DNA from: Aeromonas sobria
GTDB lineage: Bacteria > Pseudomonadota > Gammaproteobacteria > Enterobacterales > Aeromonadaceae
Reading direction: 5' to 3'
Length of the DNA: 37,188 nucleotides
Assembly (NCBI RefSeq): GCF_000820145.1
Contig: NZ_CDBW01000014.1
Coordinates: 1-37,188, forward strand
Shown: piece by piece, positions 1-9,857 of the stretch
How positions within the stretch are numbered: position 1 is the first letter of the stretch
Layout: every line of letters begins with the position of its first letter
Made by a program: the position numbers and the translations under genes
Notes under the pieces: model-generated
Seen by the model: only the letters and a program-made list of their open reading frames with translations
Told to the model about the DNA's origin: nothing
Database searches by the model: none

Positions 1-69
1 TATTCGGAACAGTTATTTAGTCCAAGACAGGTTCGATCGGTTAAAAAACAACCAACAAATGCAAGAGAG

Positions 70-97
70 CAAAAGAAAAGCGCCCAATATTGGGCGC
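70..97 (-). terminator. Rho-independent terminator ending the O-antigen sugar operon
   Basis: A perfect palindrome (80-97, GCGCCC-AATATT-GGGCGC) read on the minus strand is followed directly by CTTTTCTTTT. It lies just after the stop codon of the WbpM-type remnant, where the original cluster would have ended. Bases 1-69 hold no gene that I can see. Confidence 0.8.
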
Positions 98-109
98 CTA
101 TATACAAAC

Positions 110-428
110 TCAGTGATTGGCAAGCAAAAAGTCTATGTTGTGTGAGGGCAATTTAACAACATTATCACTTGGTGGTAGCTGCTGCTTGGCCAGCCACACC
201 AGATCACAAATGCCATCAGTTGGTTCGAAGGCGGCAGGCGCATGCATCAGGATGTCGCGTACTTGCTGTTGATCAAAACGGTGACAAGCATCATCCAGCG
301 AGGCCAACAAGGGGCGCAGTCGCGACCAAGGTAGCCAGCTCTCTTGTGCCACCATGATCCTGGGATGTTCGGTTCCTCTGGCATCATCACCAATCAGTAA
401 CTCTTCGTAGAGCTTTTCACCCGGCCGA
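110..428 (-). pseudogene. C-terminal remnant of a WbpM/CapD-type nucleotide-sugar 4,6-dehydratase
   Basis: Read on the minus strand, the frame gives R-P-G-E-K-L-Y-E-E-L-L-I-G-D, the conserved C-terminal signature of membrane-anchored UDP-sugar 4,6-dehydratases (WbpM/CapD/FlaA1-like), then about 80 residues ending in the usual D-L-V-W-L-A-K-Q tail. Only the last ~100 of roughly 620-670 residues remain. The transmembrane part, the Rossmann fold and the catalytic residues are missing. An ATG at 355 could start an 81-residue peptide, but nothing suggests that this is functional. The remnant joins without a gap, and in another frame, to the start of a Wzx-like gene (see 426-548). In intact clusters this dehydratase gene often closes the locus, which fits the terminator at 70-97. 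The family call is from sequence; the deletion is inferred. Confidence 0.75.
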
Positions 429-548
429 GTATTGCCATGCCAGTGGGGCCGGTATAAATGGCCACCACCTTGGCAATCACAAATCCCATCGCCATGCGTA
501 GCAGGGTTAATAACCCGTCATGGCGGTGACTTTGAGTAGACGCTTCAT
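426..548 (-). pseudogene. wzx: N-terminal remnant of a Wzx-type O-antigen flippase, frameshifted
   Basis: The ATG at 546-548 overlaps the fdtB stop codon (ATGA), the normal coupling to a following gene. Translation starts [12 protein letters not shown] and then meets TAA. Shifting one base gives L-L-T-L-L-R-M-A-M-G-F-V-I-A-K, then V-V-A-I-Y-T-G-P-T-G-M-A, which is typical of the first helix of O-antigen translocases (Wzx, polysaccharide transporter family). So there is an apparent 1-nt deletion near 513. The similarity stops at about 426 (L-G-R), where the dehydratase remnant takes over. About 38 of roughly 400 codons survive. Wzx flips lipid-linked O-units across the inner membrane, so this copy cannot work. 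Identification rests on a short but characteristic N-terminus. Confidence 0.65.
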
Positions 549-1666
549 CCAGCAAACTCATTGATAGCAGCTATCACTTGCTTAACCGCAGCATCACTCA
601 TAGTTGGATCAAGCGGAATTGAGAGCACTTGCTGGTGAATTTGTTCGGTTAGCGGCAACTGCATATCGGCATATTTTTTATACGCCTGCTGTTTGTGCGG
701 CGGAATGGGATAATGAATTAAGGTTTGAATTTCATTTTCAGCTAAGTGCTGTTGCAGGGCTTCGCGCTGTTCACAACGCACAACAAACAGGTGCCAGACA
801 TGTTGCTTGTAATGTTGGATGGCGAATGTAGTGGCATCGAGTGGTAATATGATACGCGGATTGCTGATCCCCTCACAATACATAGCGGCAATCTGTTGGC
901 GGCGGGCAGTTTCGGCCTCTAAATGGCGTAACTTGACCCGCAGCATGGCGGCTTGCATTTCATCAAGACGGCTATTTACACCTTGATAGAGGTTTTCATA
1001 TTTTTTATGGGAACCATAGTTGCGCAGGGCTTTGAGTGTTTGTGCCAGTTCATCATTATTGGTGGTGATGGCACCGGCATCACCAAGGGCACCGAGGTTT
1101 TTCCCCGGATAAAAGCTAAAGCCTGCGGCATCACCCCAGTTACCGGCACGCTTGCCATTCATTTCGGCACCATGGGATTGAGCACAATCTTCCAGTACTA
1201 ATAGGTTATGCTGCTTGGCAAGCGTCATGATTTCCGACATAGGGCACAACTGGCCATATAAATGTACGGGCAGAATGGCTTTAGTTTTCGGGGTAATAGC
1301 AGCGGCTATCGTGGCTGGATCCAAGTTATAGCTGGCCGGATTTGGCTCAACCAGCACCGGCACCAAGTCATTTTCGGTGACGGCTAACACGGAAGCAATA
1401 TAGGTATTAGCTTGGACGATCACCTCGTCACCAGCCTGCAGTTTTCCCAGATTCTTCCACGCACGCAGAGTGAGTATCAACGCATCCAAACCATTTGCCA
1501 CACCAATAGCATGCTTGGTGCCACAATAAGCGGCAAACTCGGTTTCAAATTGGGTCAGTTCATTGCCCATAATATACCAGCCGGAATCAATAACGCGTGC
1601 ACAGGCATCTTTAAGTTCTTGCTGATATTGATTATTGATGACTTTTAAATCGAGAAAGTTGATCAT
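545..1666 (-). CDS. fdtB: dTDP-3-amino-3,6-dideoxy-galactose transaminase (FdtB-like)
   Basis: PLP-dependent sugar aminotransferase of the DegT/DnrJ/EryC1 family, 373 residues, the normal length. It should transfer an amino group to C3 of dTDP-3-keto-6-deoxy-galactose, the product of FdtA, giving dTDP-Fuc3N. Visible family marks are the cofactor-binding E-D-C-A-Q-S-H-G-A stretch (about residues 159-167) and the Schiff-base lysine in [12 protein letters not shown] (K189). It follows fdtC by one base and its stop overlaps the start of the wzx remnant (ATGA), so it sits in a tightly coupled operon. Substrate is assigned from the neighbouring fdtA and fdtC; aminotransferases for 4-amino sugars look similar, so without that context the regiochemistry would be uncertain. 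Confidence 0.88.
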   Translation of the reverse strand: MINFLDLKVINNQYQQELKDACARVIDSGWYIMGNELTQFETEFAAYCGTKHAIGVANGLDALILTLRAWKNLGKLQAGDEVIVQANTYIASVLAVTENDLVPVLVEPNPASYNLDPATIAAAITPKTKAILPVHLYGQLCPMSEIMTLAKQHNLLVLEDCAQSHGAEMNGKRAGNWGDAAGFSFYPGKNLGALGDAGAITTNNDELAQTLKALRNYGSHKKYENLYQGVNSRLDEMQAAMLRVKLRHLEAETARRQQIAAMYCEGISNPRIILPLDATTFAIQHYKQHVWHLFVVRCEQREALQQHLAENEIQTLIHYPIPPHKQQAYKKYADMQLPLTEQIHQQVLSIPLDPTMSDAAVKQVIAAINEFAG

Positions 1667-1667
1667 G

Positions 1668-2129
1668 TTAGCACTCTATATATTTAATGATTTTTGCCGG
1701 ATTACCTACTACCACTGCGTAAGCAGGAACATCTTTGGTCACAACGCTACCTGCTCCAACCATCGCGTGTTTACCTATGGTAATACCAGGTAATAAAGTC
1801 GCATTAGCACCAATGGAAGCATGATCTTCGATAATGATTTTAGAAAATGCATCAGGATAAATTTTAGAGCGAGGCATTTTATCATTAGTGAACGTGGCAC
1901 ACGGGCCGATGAACACGTTATTCCCAATGCGAGTACCATCCCAAATATAGACACCTGACTTTATCGTTACGGCATCCCCGATCACTACATCATTTTCAAT
2001 CAGAGTATGGGCACAGATATTACAATCACGACCAATGGAGGCATCTTTGAGCACGACGGAAAACTGCCATATACGGGTACCCTCGCCAATTCGGCTGCTT
2101 TGCACATCACTGAGCGGATGAATGAACAT
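1668..2129 (-). CDS. fdtC: dTDP-Fuc3N acetyltransferase (FdtC-like), left-handed beta-helix
   Basis: Acetyl-CoA-dependent N-acetyltransferase expected to convert dTDP-Fuc3N to dTDP-Fuc3NAc. The 153-residue protein is built from hexapeptide repeats (I-G-x-x-x-x patterns such as [14 protein letters not shown] and I-G-A-N-A-T), as in trimeric left-handed beta-helix acyltransferases of the WbpD/FdtC type. The reading frame is open further upstream, but I choose the ATG at 2127-2129. It gives the usual start M-F-I-H-P-L-S-D-V and has a GGAGG ribosome-binding site 10 bases upstream. This start overlaps the end of fdtA by 23 bases, suggesting translational coupling. fdtB follows after one base. Confidence 0.87.
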   Translation of the reverse strand: MFIHPLSDVQSSRIGEGTRIWQFSVVLKDASIGRDCNICAHTLIENDVVIGDAVTIKSGVYIWDGTRIGNNVFIGPCATFTNDKMPRSKIYPDAFSKIIIEDHASIGANATLLPGITIGKHAMVGAGSVVTKDVPAYAVVVGNPAKIIKYIEC

Positions 2130-2532
2130 TGTTATTTTTCGCCTCCAAAAACTCATCATAATCACGAATATAATCTGACTCATCATAAAGTTGATCAGCG
2201 AGAACCATGAGCACACAATCCTCTGAAAATTCGTACATTTCTCGCCACATAAATGACTCAATCAGCAAACCGTGGGCCGGATCATCGAGTAATACTTCGA
2301 CCCGCTCGTTACCATCATCTAATACAAAACGGCACGAACCGCGCACTGCAATAGCGACTTGCTTAAGCGCCTTGTGAGCATGAAACCCACGGCGTACACC
2401 TTCTTTCGTTTTAAATAAATAATAAACTCGTTTAACCGGAAAAGGAATGTTCTTGCCCTCTTCCAGCGCAATCAGTGAGCCACGATCGTCACCGTGAGCC
2501 TGAAGAGGTATTAGTTTAATTTGCATGTTCAA
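2107..2532 (-). CDS. fdtA: dTDP-4-oxo-6-deoxyglucose 3,4-ketoisomerase (FdtA)
   Basis: Small cupin isomerase (141 residues) that should convert dTDP-4-keto-6-deoxyglucose, made by RmlA and RmlB, into the 3-keto-6-deoxy-galactose form, the committed step toward Fuc3NAc. The metal-free cupin signature G-F-H-A-H-K (about residues 49-54) and the following [17 protein letters not shown] stretch are typical of FdtA and related WxcM-like ketoisomerases. Its start overlaps the end of rmlC by 17 bases and its end overlaps fdtC. A TylM3/QdtA-like isomerase giving the gluco isomer would look similar, so the galacto assignment leans on family resemblance. Confidence 0.87.
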   Translation of the reverse strand: MNMQIKLIPLQAHGDDRGSLIALEEGKNIPFPVKRVYYLFKTKEGVRRGFHAHKALKQVAIAVRGSCRFVLDDGNERVEVLLDDPAHGLLIESFMWREMYEFSEDCVLMVLADQLYDESDYIRDYDEFLEAKNNNVHSSAQ

Positions 2533-3073
2533 TAGCCTTATTGAATTTTATAAATGATTGAGCGCTCTGATCTTTTTTTGAAAGAAATACTTTCTCGACA
2601 GGCCATTGAATATTCAGTTCGAAATCATTCCACGCAATCGCACCTTCACTTTCACGATGGTAATAATCAGTGGTTTTATATAAAAAATCAGCCGTATCGC
2701 TCAAGGTAACATACCCATGCGCAAACCCTTCCGGGATCCACAACTGCCGCTTGTTCTCACCAGATAGATGAACACCGACCCATTTTCCAAAGGTCGGCGC
2801 GCTTTTGCGGATATCTACCGCCACATCAAACACTTCACCTGCCACACAACGCACCAGCTTGCCCTGAGCATGGGGCGGCAACTGATAGTGCAAGCCACGC
2901 AGTACCCCATTCGAAGATTTGGAGTGATTATCCTGTACAAAGGCAACCGGATATCCTACCGCCTCTTCAAACAACTTGTGGTTGAAACTCTCAAAGAAAA
3001 AGCCACGCTCATCACCAAATACTTTTGGCTCAAAAATAAGCACGTCAGGGATCGCTGTCTTGATTACATTCAT
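2516..3073 (-). CDS. rmlC: dTDP-4-dehydrorhamnose 3,5-epimerase
   Basis: Third enzyme of dTDP-L-rhamnose synthesis; epimerises C3 and C5 of dTDP-4-keto-6-deoxyglucose. The N-terminus D-V-L-I-F-E-P-K-V-F-G-D-E-R-G-F-F-F-E-S, the active-site segment G-V-L-R-G-L-H-Y-Q (catalytic histidine) and W-I-P-E-G-F-A-H-G-Y are all standard RmlC cupin signatures. The ATG at 3073 gives the canonical start M-N-V-I-K-T-A-I-P-D and 185 residues; an in-frame ATG four codons upstream (3085) is also possible. It lies 63 bases downstream of rmlA and overlaps fdtA. Its presence together with the fdt genes means that the common intermediate is shared between two sugars. Confidence 0.93.
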   Translation of the reverse strand: MNVIKTAIPDVLIFEPKVFGDERGFFFESFNHKLFEEAVGYPVAFVQDNHSKSSNGVLRGLHYQLPPHAQGKLVRCVAGEVFDVAVDIRKSAPTFGKWVGVHLSGENKRQLWIPEGFAHGYVTLSDTADFLYKTTDYYHRESEGAIAWNDFELNIQWPVEKVFLSKKDQSAQSFIKFNKAIEHAN

Positions 3074-3135
3074 CTGTCTATCCACATTTGATTCAATCTT
3101 TATGGGGGCAGCATATTACCTCCCCCCATATCACA

Positions 3136-4014
3136 TCAGGCTTTGGCAACCATTCTCAGCAGATATTGACCATAAGCATTCTTTGCCAGCGGTGCAGCAA
3201 GTTCACGAACCTGCTCGGCATTGATAAATTTCTGGCGATAGGCAATCTCTTCCGGACACGCCACTTTCAACCCCTGACGTGTCTCGATGGTCTGAATAAA
3301 GTTGCTCGCTTCAATCATGCTCTCGTGGGTGCCGGTATCAAGCCAGGCATAACCACGGCCCATCATCGCCACCGACAGATTACCTTGCTCCAGATAAATA
3401 CGGTTTACATCGGTAATTTCCAACTCACCACGGGGCGATGGCTTCAGACTCTTGGCGATCTCCACCACGCTGTTGTCGTAGAAATAGAGGCCGGTGACCG
3501 CATAGTTGCTCTTGGGCTCCAACGGCTTCTCTTCCAGAGAGATAGCGGTGCCCTGCTTATCAAACTCAACAACCCCATAACGCTCAGGGTCGTGCACGTG
3601 GTAGGCAAACACGGTAGCACCGCTCTCTTTGGCCGCAGCAGACTCCAGCTGTTTCTGCAGGTCGTGGCCGTAGAAGATGTTGTCACCCAACACCAGCGCA
3701 CACGAGTCTGAACCGATGAACTCTTCACCCAGAATAAAGGCTTGTGCCAACCCGTCCGGGCTTGGCTGGATCTTGTATTGCAGGTTCAGACCCCACTGGC
3801 TGCCATCACCCAGCAATTGCTCAAAACGAGGGGTATCTTGCGGCGTACTGATGATCAAAATATCGCGAATACCGGCCAGCATCAGGGTACTCAGCGGATA
3901 GTAGATCATCGGCTTGTCATAGATGGGCAGCAGCTGCTTGCTCACCGCCATGGTGACCGGATAGAGACGGGTGCCTGAGCCACCGGCCAGAATAATGCCT
4001 TTACGTTTGGTCAT
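3136..4014 (-). CDS. rmlA: glucose-1-phosphate thymidylyltransferase
   Basis: Makes dTDP-glucose from dTTP and glucose-1-phosphate, the entry step for both dTDP-rhamnose and dTDP-Fuc3NAc. The 292-residue length is normal. The nucleotide-binding loop [11 protein letters not shown] (about residues 11-21) follows the N-terminal K-R-K-G-I-I-L-A, and the Mg/sugar-binding segment [11 protein letters not shown] is present near residue 110. It lies third in the operon, separated from rmlD by 112 bases containing two hairpins (4041-4119), an unusually large gap for this otherwise tight operon. Confidence 0.95.
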   Translation of the reverse strand: MTKRKGIILAGGSGTRLYPVTMAVSKQLLPIYDKPMIYYPLSTLMLAGIRDILIISTPQDTPRFEQLLGDGSQWGLNLQYKIQPSPDGLAQAFILGEEFIGSDSCALVLGDNIFYGHDLQKQLESAAAKESGATVFAYHVHDPERYGVVEFDKQGTAISLEEKPLEPKSNYAVTGLYFYDNSVVEIAKSLKPSPRGELEITDVNRIYLEQGNLSVAMMGRGYAWLDTGTHESMIEASNFIQTIETRQGLKVACPEEIAYRQKFINAEQVRELAAPLAKNAYGQYLLRMVAKA

Positions 4015-4040
4015 GATGCTTGTTTCTTATTTTTAAATTG

Positions 4041-4119
4041 CAAAAGAAAAGGGTGGCTTGCGGCCACACCTTTACGTTTTATCCCTTCCAGTCAGGGATG
4101 CATTCAATAAATCCCTGAC
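4041..4119 (-). terminator. Two intra-operon hairpins between rmlD and rmlA, one terminator-like
   Basis: On the minus strand the first hairpin (arms GTCAGGGA/TCCCTGAC, 4091-4119) is followed by a second (GGTGTGGC-CGCAA-GCCACCC, about 4051-4070) that runs into TTTTCTTTTG. The second has the form of a weak Rho-independent terminator in the middle of the operon. Readthrough may depend on antitermination from the ops-like leader upstream of rmlB. This is inferred from sequence form only. Confidence 0.45.
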
Positions 4120-4126
4120 CAGTGAT

Positions 4127-5014
4127 TTATTTGCCCAGGATCTCGGTCAACATCCGCTCCACACCGACCGTCCAGTCCGGCAGCACCAGATCGAAGGTGC
4201 GCTGGAATTTGCGGGTATCAAGACGGGAGTTATGGGGACGTTTGGCCGGGGTCGGAAAGGCGCTGGTCGGCACTGCATTGAGTTGCGTGACCGCCAGTTC
4301 AACGCCAGCCTCTCTAGCTGTGGCAAACACCAGCTGGGCGTAGTCAAACCAGGTGGTGGTACCGGAGGCAATCAGATGGTACAACCCAGCGACCTCGGGT
4401 TTGCTCTGCGCCACGCGGATCGCATGGGCGGTGCAATCGGCCAGCAACTCGGCACCGGTCGGGGCGCCGAACTGGTCATTGATGATTGACATTTCGCTAC
4501 GCTCTTTGCCGAAACGCAGCATGGTCTTGGCAAAGTTGGCGCCACGGGCGGCGTAGACCCAGCTGGTGCGGAAGATCAGGTGACGAGCGCAGAGAGCAGC
4601 CCCCTGTTCCCCTACCAGCTTGGTTTCGCCATAGACGTTGAGCGGTGCGGTTGCATCGGTTTCTAGCCAGGGGCGCTCACCGCTGCCATCGAACACATAG
4701 TCGGTGGAGTAATGCACCAGCCAGGCACCCAATCCTTCCGCTTCTTTGGCGATAGCGGCTACGCTGGTCGCGTTGAGTAACTCGGCAAACTCCCGCTCGC
4801 TCTCCGCCTTGTCGACTGCGGTATGTGCCGCGGCGTTAACAATCACGTCCGGCTTGACCAGACGTACCGTTTCGGCCACACCCGCCGGATTGCTGAAATC
4901 GCCGCAATAGTCGGTGGAGTCAAAATCAACGGCAGTGATGCGCCCCAACGGCGCCAGTGCACGCTGCAACTCCCAACCTACCTGGCCATTTTTACCAAAC
5001 AGCAGAATATGCAT
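4127..5014 (-). CDS. rmlD: dTDP-4-dehydrorhamnose reductase
   Basis: Last enzyme of dTDP-L-rhamnose synthesis, an NAD(P)H-dependent short-chain-dehydrogenase-type reductase of 295 residues. It shows the N-terminal dinucleotide loop L-L-F-G-K-N-G-Q-V-G (residues 4-13), the D-Y-V-F-D-G-S segment, and the catalytic Y-x-x-x-K as V-Y-G-E-T-K-L. Its start overlaps the rmlB stop (TGATG). It is not needed for Fuc3NAc, so its retention indicates that rhamnose is, or was, also part of the O-unit or another surface glycan. Confidence 0.94.
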   Translation of the reverse strand: MHILLFGKNGQVGWELQRALAPLGRITAVDFDSTDYCGDFSNPAGVAETVRLVKPDVIVNAAAHTAVDKAESEREFAELLNATSVAAIAKEAEGLGAWLVHYSTDYVFDGSGERPWLETDATAPLNVYGETKLVGEQGAALCARHLIFRTSWVYAARGANFAKTMLRFGKERSEMSIINDQFGAPTGAELLADCTAHAIRVAQSKPEVAGLYHLIASGTTTWFDYAQLVFATAREAGVELAVTQLNAVPTSAFPTPAKRPHNSRLDTRKFQRTFDLVLPDWTVGVERMLTEILGK

Positions 5015-6099
5015 CAGGCACGCTCCCCGTAGTTCTGCTCAATCCAGGATTGGTAGGCACCGCTCTTGACGTTGCTGACCCACTGCTGGTTATCCAGATA
5101 CCACTGCACAGTTTTGCGAATACCCGACTCGAAAGTCTCCTCTGGCTGCCAAGCAAGCTCACTGCTCATCTTGCTGGCATCGATGGCATAGCGGCGATCG
5201 TGGCCGGGGCGATCCGCCACATAGGTGATTTGATCGCGGTATGAACCCGCTTTCGGCACCATCTCGTCCAGCAAATCGCAGATGGTGTGTACCACGTCCA
5301 GATTCTGCTTCTCGTTGTGACCGCCGATGTTGTAGGTCTCGCCGACCAAGCCAGTGGTCACCACCTTATAGAGCGCGCGCGCGTGGTCTTCCACATAGAG
5401 CCAGTCACGGATCTGGTCGCCCTTGCCATAGACCGGCAGCGGCTTGCCATCCAACGCGTTGAGGATCACCAGCGGGATCAGCTTCTCGGGGAAGTGATAA
5501 GGGCCGTAGTTGTTGGAGCAGTTGGTGACGATGGTTGGCAGGCCGTAAGTACGGAGCCAGGCGCGTACCAAATGGTCGCTGGAGGCCTTGGAGGCAGAAT
5601 AGGGGCTGCTGGGGGCGTAAGGAGTGGTTTCGGTAAAGAGCGGCAATGGCTCATCGGCAGCAACTTCATCCGGATGAGGCAGATCGCCATACACCTCGTC
5701 AGTGGAGATATGGTGGAAACGGAAGGCCGCCTTGCGCACCTCGTCCAGACCATTCCAGTAGGCGCGAGCCGCTTCCAGCAACATATAGGTGCCGACAATA
5801 TTGGTCTCGATAAAGTCAGCAGGGCCGGTAATGGAGCGGTCAACATGGCTCTCGGCAGCAAGATGCATCACAGCATCTGGCTGGTGCAGGGCAAACACCC
5901 GATCCAGCTCGGCACGATTACAGATATCCACTTGCTCAAACGCATAACGATCGCTTGTCGATACATCGGCCAAGGATTCCAGATTGCCGGCATAGGTGAG
6001 TTTATCGAGGTTGATAACGGAATCTTGGGTATCACGGATGATATGACGAACAACCGCCGATCCGATAAAGCCTGCTCCACCGGTAACGAGAATTTTCAT
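5014..6099 (-). CDS. rmlB: dTDP-glucose 4,6-dehydratase
   Basis: First gene of the operon; converts dTDP-glucose to dTDP-4-keto-6-deoxyglucose using bound NAD. The 361-residue protein starts [18 protein letters not shown], the classical Rossmann fingerprint. It has the catalytic [10 protein letters not shown] segment and the Y-S-A-S-K-A-S-S-D motif (Y-x-x-x-K). It lies about 160 bases downstream of the JUMPstart-like leader. Together with RmlA it feeds both the RmlC/RmlD and the FdtA/FdtB/FdtC branches. Confidence 0.96.
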   Translation of the reverse strand: MKILVTGGAGFIGSAVVRHIIRDTQDSVINLDKLTYAGNLESLADVSTSDRYAFEQVDICNRAELDRVFALHQPDAVMHLAAESHVDRSITGPADFIETNIVGTYMLLEAARAYWNGLDEVRKAAFRFHHISTDEVYGDLPHPDEVAADEPLPLFTETTPYAPSSPYSASKASSDHLVRAWLRTYGLPTIVTNCSNNYGPYHFPEKLIPLVILNALDGKPLPVYGKGDQIRDWLYVEDHARALYKVVTTGLVGETYNIGGHNEKQNLDVVHTICDLLDEMVPKAGSYRDQITYVADRPGHDRRYAIDASKMSSELAWQPEETFESGIRKTVQWYLDNQQWVSNVKSGAYQSWIEQNYGERA

Positions 6100-6256
6100 A
6101 TATAGGATGCTCTTACAGAAGTTGTAGTTCGGTTAATTCGGATGGGATAAATCTGGGGTAATATGAATAAACGGCTCAAAAAACACTCTAGAATTTACTC
6201 TCCAAAACATGCAGGCGAACATAGCTCAGTGCTCAATATTTAAGCTAATACGGCAA

Positions 6257-6294
6257 GCGCTATGGCTACCGCACTGGGTTGCAGCCCCCAGTTC
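6257..6294 (-). promoter_or_regulatory. JUMPstart-like leader with ops-like element
   Basis: The minus strand reads GGGGGCTGCAACCCAG then TGCGGTAGCCA (6263-6273). This matches the layout of the JUMPstart element (GGTAGCTG..AA.CC.. followed by ops GGCGGTAGCGT) found upstream of many O-antigen operons. Known ops elements recruit RfaH to suppress termination over long operons. The G-C-G-G-T-A-G-C core is present, but the last two ops bases differ (CA instead of GT), so activity is uncertain. It lies 158-195 bases before rmlB on the untranslated leader. Confidence 0.6.
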
Positions 6295-6579
6295 GCTGAT
6301 TTTAACCATATTGCTCAAGCTGTTGGTCATCATGTCCTCCAGCATTCTTGTGTTTTTTTGGCAGTGTATATGGCGGGAAACGATTACAAATTGAAATGGT
6401 TTTGCACACCGCATTAGCCCGATTTGATACGGAATTCTATCCCGTTTCCCCAAAGGATGAACAGCTAAAAAGCACTGTGCAGTGAGCGCAATTTGAGACT
6501 TGTCACACCCATAACATCACCATACACCTACTCCCACAACACTTTAGTGCTTACCACAAAGCAATAAATGCTTACATTT
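6295..6579. other. Intergenic region upstream of the O-antigen operon
   Basis: No convincing gene on either strand. It should contain the promoter of the rmlB operon (minus strand), but I could not pick a clear -35/-10 pair. Base composition drops compared with the efflux operon next to it. Confidence 0.5.
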
Positions 6580-6617
6580 TTAACAAAAAAACAGGGCAAC
6601 CCATGGGGTTGCCCTGT
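6580..6617 (-). terminator. Rho-independent terminator of the acrAB operon
   Basis: On the minus strand a long stem (ACAGGGCAACCCC / GGGTTGCCCTGT, 6591-6617) is followed by TTTTTTGTTA. It lies 74 bases beyond the acrB stop codon and separates the efflux operon from the O-antigen operon. Confidence 0.88.
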
Positions 6618-6690
6618 TTGGTGGTCAACTAGACCAAAGCAGGCTGGCGGTTTATTGCACGCTGCTCAGATCAGTTTCACCTGCATGCCA

Positions 6691-9600
6691 TCAGTCATGT
6701 TTTGACTCATCGGCATGGGTCAGGCGCTCTTCTTTGCTGCTGTGTTTGGTGAAGTAACGCATCACCAACACGAAGAAGAGCGGTACAAAGAAGATGGCCA
6801 GCACGGTGGCGCTGATCATTCCCCCCATCACGCCGGTACCGATGGCGTTGCGGCTGCTGGCGCCAGCGCCGGAGCTGATCACCAGCGGCAGCACCCCGAG
6901 GATAAAGGCGAGCGAGGTCATCAGGATCGGGCGCAGACGCAGACGCGCCGCCTCCACCACGGCTTCACCCAACCCCATCCCCTTGTCATAGAGCTCTTTG
7001 GCAAATTCCACGATCAAAATCGCGTTCTTCGCCGACAAGCCGATGGTAGTCAGCAGGCCGACCTGGAAGTAAACATCGTTCTCCAGCCCGCGCAGGGTGG
7101 CAGCCAGAATGGCCCCCAGCACCCCGAGCGGCACCACCAGCATCACCGAGAACGGAATGCTCCAGCTCTCGTAGAGGGCCGCCAGACAGAGGAACACCAC
7201 CAGCAAAGAGATGGCGTAGAGCGCGGGGGCCTGTGAACCAGCCTGACGCTCCTGGAAGGAGAGCCCGGTCCACTCGATGCCCACCCCTTCAGGCAGCTGT
7301 TTCACCATCTGCTCGATGGCGGCCATCGCATCACCGGTACTCTTGCCGGGCGCCGCTTCCCCGACGATCTCCATCGCCGGTACGCCGTTGTAACGCTCCA
7401 GACGCGGCGAGCCGAAGCTCCACTCGGTGCTGGCAAAGGCGGAGAAGGGCACCATCTGGCCAGCTGCGTTGCGCACATACCAGAGCTTGAGATCTTCCGG
7501 GTTCATCCGGAAGGGAGCATCCGCCTGCAGGTAGACCTTCTTGATCCGGCCCCGGTCGACGAAATCATTGACGTAGGACGAACCCCAGGCTGCGGCCAGG
7601 GTGTTGTTGATGTCCGCGATGGAGAGCCCCTGCGCCAGCGCCTTCTCGTAGTCGATCTTGATATCGAGCTGCGGCGTATCTTCCATCCCGTTCGGGCGCA
7701 CCCGCACCAGATTGGGATCCTGCGCCGCCATGCCGAGCAGTTGGTTGCGCGCCGCCATCAGCTTGTCGTGACCGATGCCGCCGCGATCCTGCAGGAAGAA
7801 GTCAAAGCCGGTCGCCGTACCCAGCTCCGGGATCGGAGGCAGGTTGAAGGCGAACACTTGCGCCTCCTTGATACTGAACAGATAGCCCATGGCGCGACCG
7901 ATAATGGCATTGGCGCTGCGATCCGGGCTCTTGCGCTCGCTCCAGTCCTTGAGCTTGATAAAGGCCATGCCCGCGTTCTGGCCGCTACCGGCGAAGCTGA
8001 AGCCCGACACGGTCAGTACGGAGTCGACGTTATCCTTCTCGTTTTTCAGGAAGTAGTCGCGCATGTCCGCCAGCACCACCTCGGTGCGCTGCTTGGTAGC
8101 CCCCACTGGCAGTTGCACCATGGACATGATGACCCCCTGATCCTCTTCCGGCAGGAAGGAGGTAGGCATCCGCATAAACAGCACCGCTAACACCGCCAGC
8201 ATGGCGCCGTAGATCAGGCTGTAACGCACGCCCTGCTTGATCACCTTGCGCACACCGCTCTGATAGCGGTTGGTCCCCACATCAAAGGCGCGGTTGAACC
8301 AGCCAAAAAAGCCGCGCTTGGCACCAAACTCGCCATGTTTCATCGGCTTGAGCAGGGTGGCACAGAGCGCCGGGGTCAGGATCAACGCCACCAGCACCGA
8401 CAGCACCATGGCCGAGACGATGGTCAGCGAAAACTGGCGATAGATGGCACCGGTCGAGCCGCCGAAGAAGGCCATCGGCACGAACACGGCGGAGAGCACA
8501 AGGGCGATCCCCACCAGCGCGCCGGTGATCTGGGTCATCGACTTGCGGGTCGCTTCCAGCGGGGAGAGATCCTCCTCGCTCATCAGCCGCTCCACGTTCT
8601 CCACCACCACGATGGCGTCATCCACCAGCAGGCCGATGGCCAGCACCATACCGAACATGGTGAGGGTGTTGATGGAGAAGCCGAACGCCGCCATCACCCC
8701 AAAGGTACCGAGCAACACCACCGGCACCGCAATGGTCGGGATCAGGGTGGCGCGGAAGTTCTGCAGGAACAGATACATGACGCAGAACACCAGGAAGATC
8801 GCCTCGATCAGGGTCTGCACCACCTCCTCGATGGAGATCTTTACAAACGGCGTAGTGTCGTAGGGATAGACGATCTTCATGTTGGCCGGGAAGTAATCCG
8901 ACAGCTCATTGAGCTTGGCACGCACCTTCTCGGCGGTATCCAGCGCGTTGGCGCCGGTGGCCAGCTTGATGGCGACTGCCGCGGTGGACTGGCCATTGTA
9001 GAGCGCCTCGGCGTCATAGCTTTCACCCGCCAGCTCGACCCGGGCCACGTCTTTGAGCCGCACCTTGGAGCCATCCTGATTCACCCGCAGCAGGATATCG
9101 TTGAACTGCTCCACGGTAGAGAGACGAGTCTGCCCCATGATGGTGGCGGTGAACTGCTGATCTTCCACCGATGGAGTGCCACCCAGCTTGCCGAACGCCA
9201 CCTGGGCGTTCTGCGCCTTGATGGCCGCCTGCACATCACCCGGGGTCATCTGCACCCGGTTGAGCTTGTTGGGATCGAGCCACACCCGCATGGAGTATTG
9301 GCTGCCGAACAATGTGATCTCGCCTACCCCGTCCAGACGGCTCAGGGGCTCCTTGATGTTGGAGACCACATAATCCGCCAGGTCGTCGTTGTTCATGCTG
9401 CCATCGCTGGAGATGAACGCCGCGACCATAAGGAAGCTGCTGGAGGTCTTCTGTACCCGAATCCCCTGCTGCTGAACCTCTTGCGGCAGCAGCGACATCG
9501 CTTGCTGCAGCTTGTTCTGCACCTGCACCTGGGCGATATCGGGATCGGTCCCCGGCTGGAAGGTCAGGGTCACCGACACCCGCCCCGCGGAGTCAGACTG

Positions 9601-9840
9601 AGAGGACATGTAGAGCAGGTGATCCAGCCCGGTCATGTTCTGTTCGATGATCTGAGTTACCGAGTCTTCCACCGTTTTGGCAGATGCGCCCGGATAGCTG
9701 GCAGAAATACCGACCGCGGGCGGCGCAATGCTCGGATACTGGGCGACCGGCAATTTGATGATGGCCAGGCTACCCGCCAGCATGATCACCAGCGCGATCA
9801 CCCAGGCAAAAATGGGTCTGTCTATAAAAAATCGAGCCAT
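6691..9840 (-). CDS. acrB: RND multidrug efflux pump, inner-membrane subunit (AcrB/AheB type)
   Basis: Proton-driven hydrophobe/amphiphile efflux transporter, the inner-membrane trimer of a tripartite pump. The 1049-residue length and start [14 protein letters not shown] are canonical for the HAE1 family. Transmembrane helix 4 carries the proton-relay aspartates ([14 protein letters not shown]), and the relay lysine lies in [13 protein letters not shown]. The twelve-helix, two-half layout is evident. It follows acrA after 17 bases, with no outer-membrane channel gene in the operon; a TolC/OprM-type partner must be encoded elsewhere. Aeromonas pumps of this type are called AheABC. Confidence 0.95.
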   Translation of the reverse strand: MARFFIDRPIFAWVIALVIMLAGSLAIIKLPVAQYPSIAPPAVGISASYPGASAKTVEDSVTQIIEQNMTGLDHLLYMSSQSDSAGRVSVTLTFQPGTDPDIAQVQVQNKLQQAMSLLPQEVQQQGIRVQKTSSSFLMVAAFISSDGSMNNDDLADYVVSNIKEPLSRLDGVGEITLFGSQYSMRVWLDPNKLNRVQMTPGDVQAAIKAQNAQVAFGKLGGTPSVEDQQFTATIMGQTRLSTVEQFNDILLRVNQDGSKVRLKDVARVELAGESYDAEALYNGQSTAAVAIKLATGANALDTAEKVRAKLNELSDYFPANMKIVYPYDTTPFVKISIEEVVQTLIEAIFLVFCVMYLFLQNFRATLIPTIAVPVVLLGTFGVMAAFGFSINTLTMFGMVLAIGLLVDDAIVVVENVERLMSEEDLSPLEATRKSMTQITGALVGIALVLSAVFVPMAFFGGSTGAIYRQFSLTIVSAMVLSVLVALILTPALCATLLKPMKHGEFGAKRGFFGWFNRAFDVGTNRYQSGVRKVIKQGVRYSLIYGAMLAVLAVLFMRMPTSFLPEEDQGVIMSMVQLPVGATKQRTEVVLADMRDYFLKNEKDNVDSVLTVSGFSFAGSGQNAGMAFIKLKDWSERKSPDRSANAIIGRAMGYLFSIKEAQVFAFNLPPIPELGTATGFDFFLQDRGGIGHDKLMAARNQLLGMAAQDPNLVRVRPNGMEDTPQLDIKIDYEKALAQGLSIADINNTLAAAWGSSYVNDFVDRGRIKKVYLQADAPFRMNPEDLKLWYVRNAAGQMVPFSAFASTEWSFGSPRLERYNGVPAMEIVGEAAPGKSTGDAMAAIEQMVKQLPEGVGIEWTGLSFQERQAGSQAPALYAISLLVVFLCLAALYESWSIPFSVMLVVPLGVLGAILAATLRGLENDVYFQVGLLTTIGLSAKNAILIVEFAKELYDKGMGLGEAVVEAARLRLRPILMTSLAFILGVLPLVISSGAGASSRNAIGTGVMGGMISATVLAIFFVPLFFVLVMRYFTKHSSKEERLTHADESKHD

Positions 9841-9857
9841 GAGGCGATTACTCCATC

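Noticed and set aside
5287..6105. A 272-codon plus-strand frame opposite rmlB
   Set aside because: Shadow of rmlB; no ribosome-binding site and no recognisable domain.
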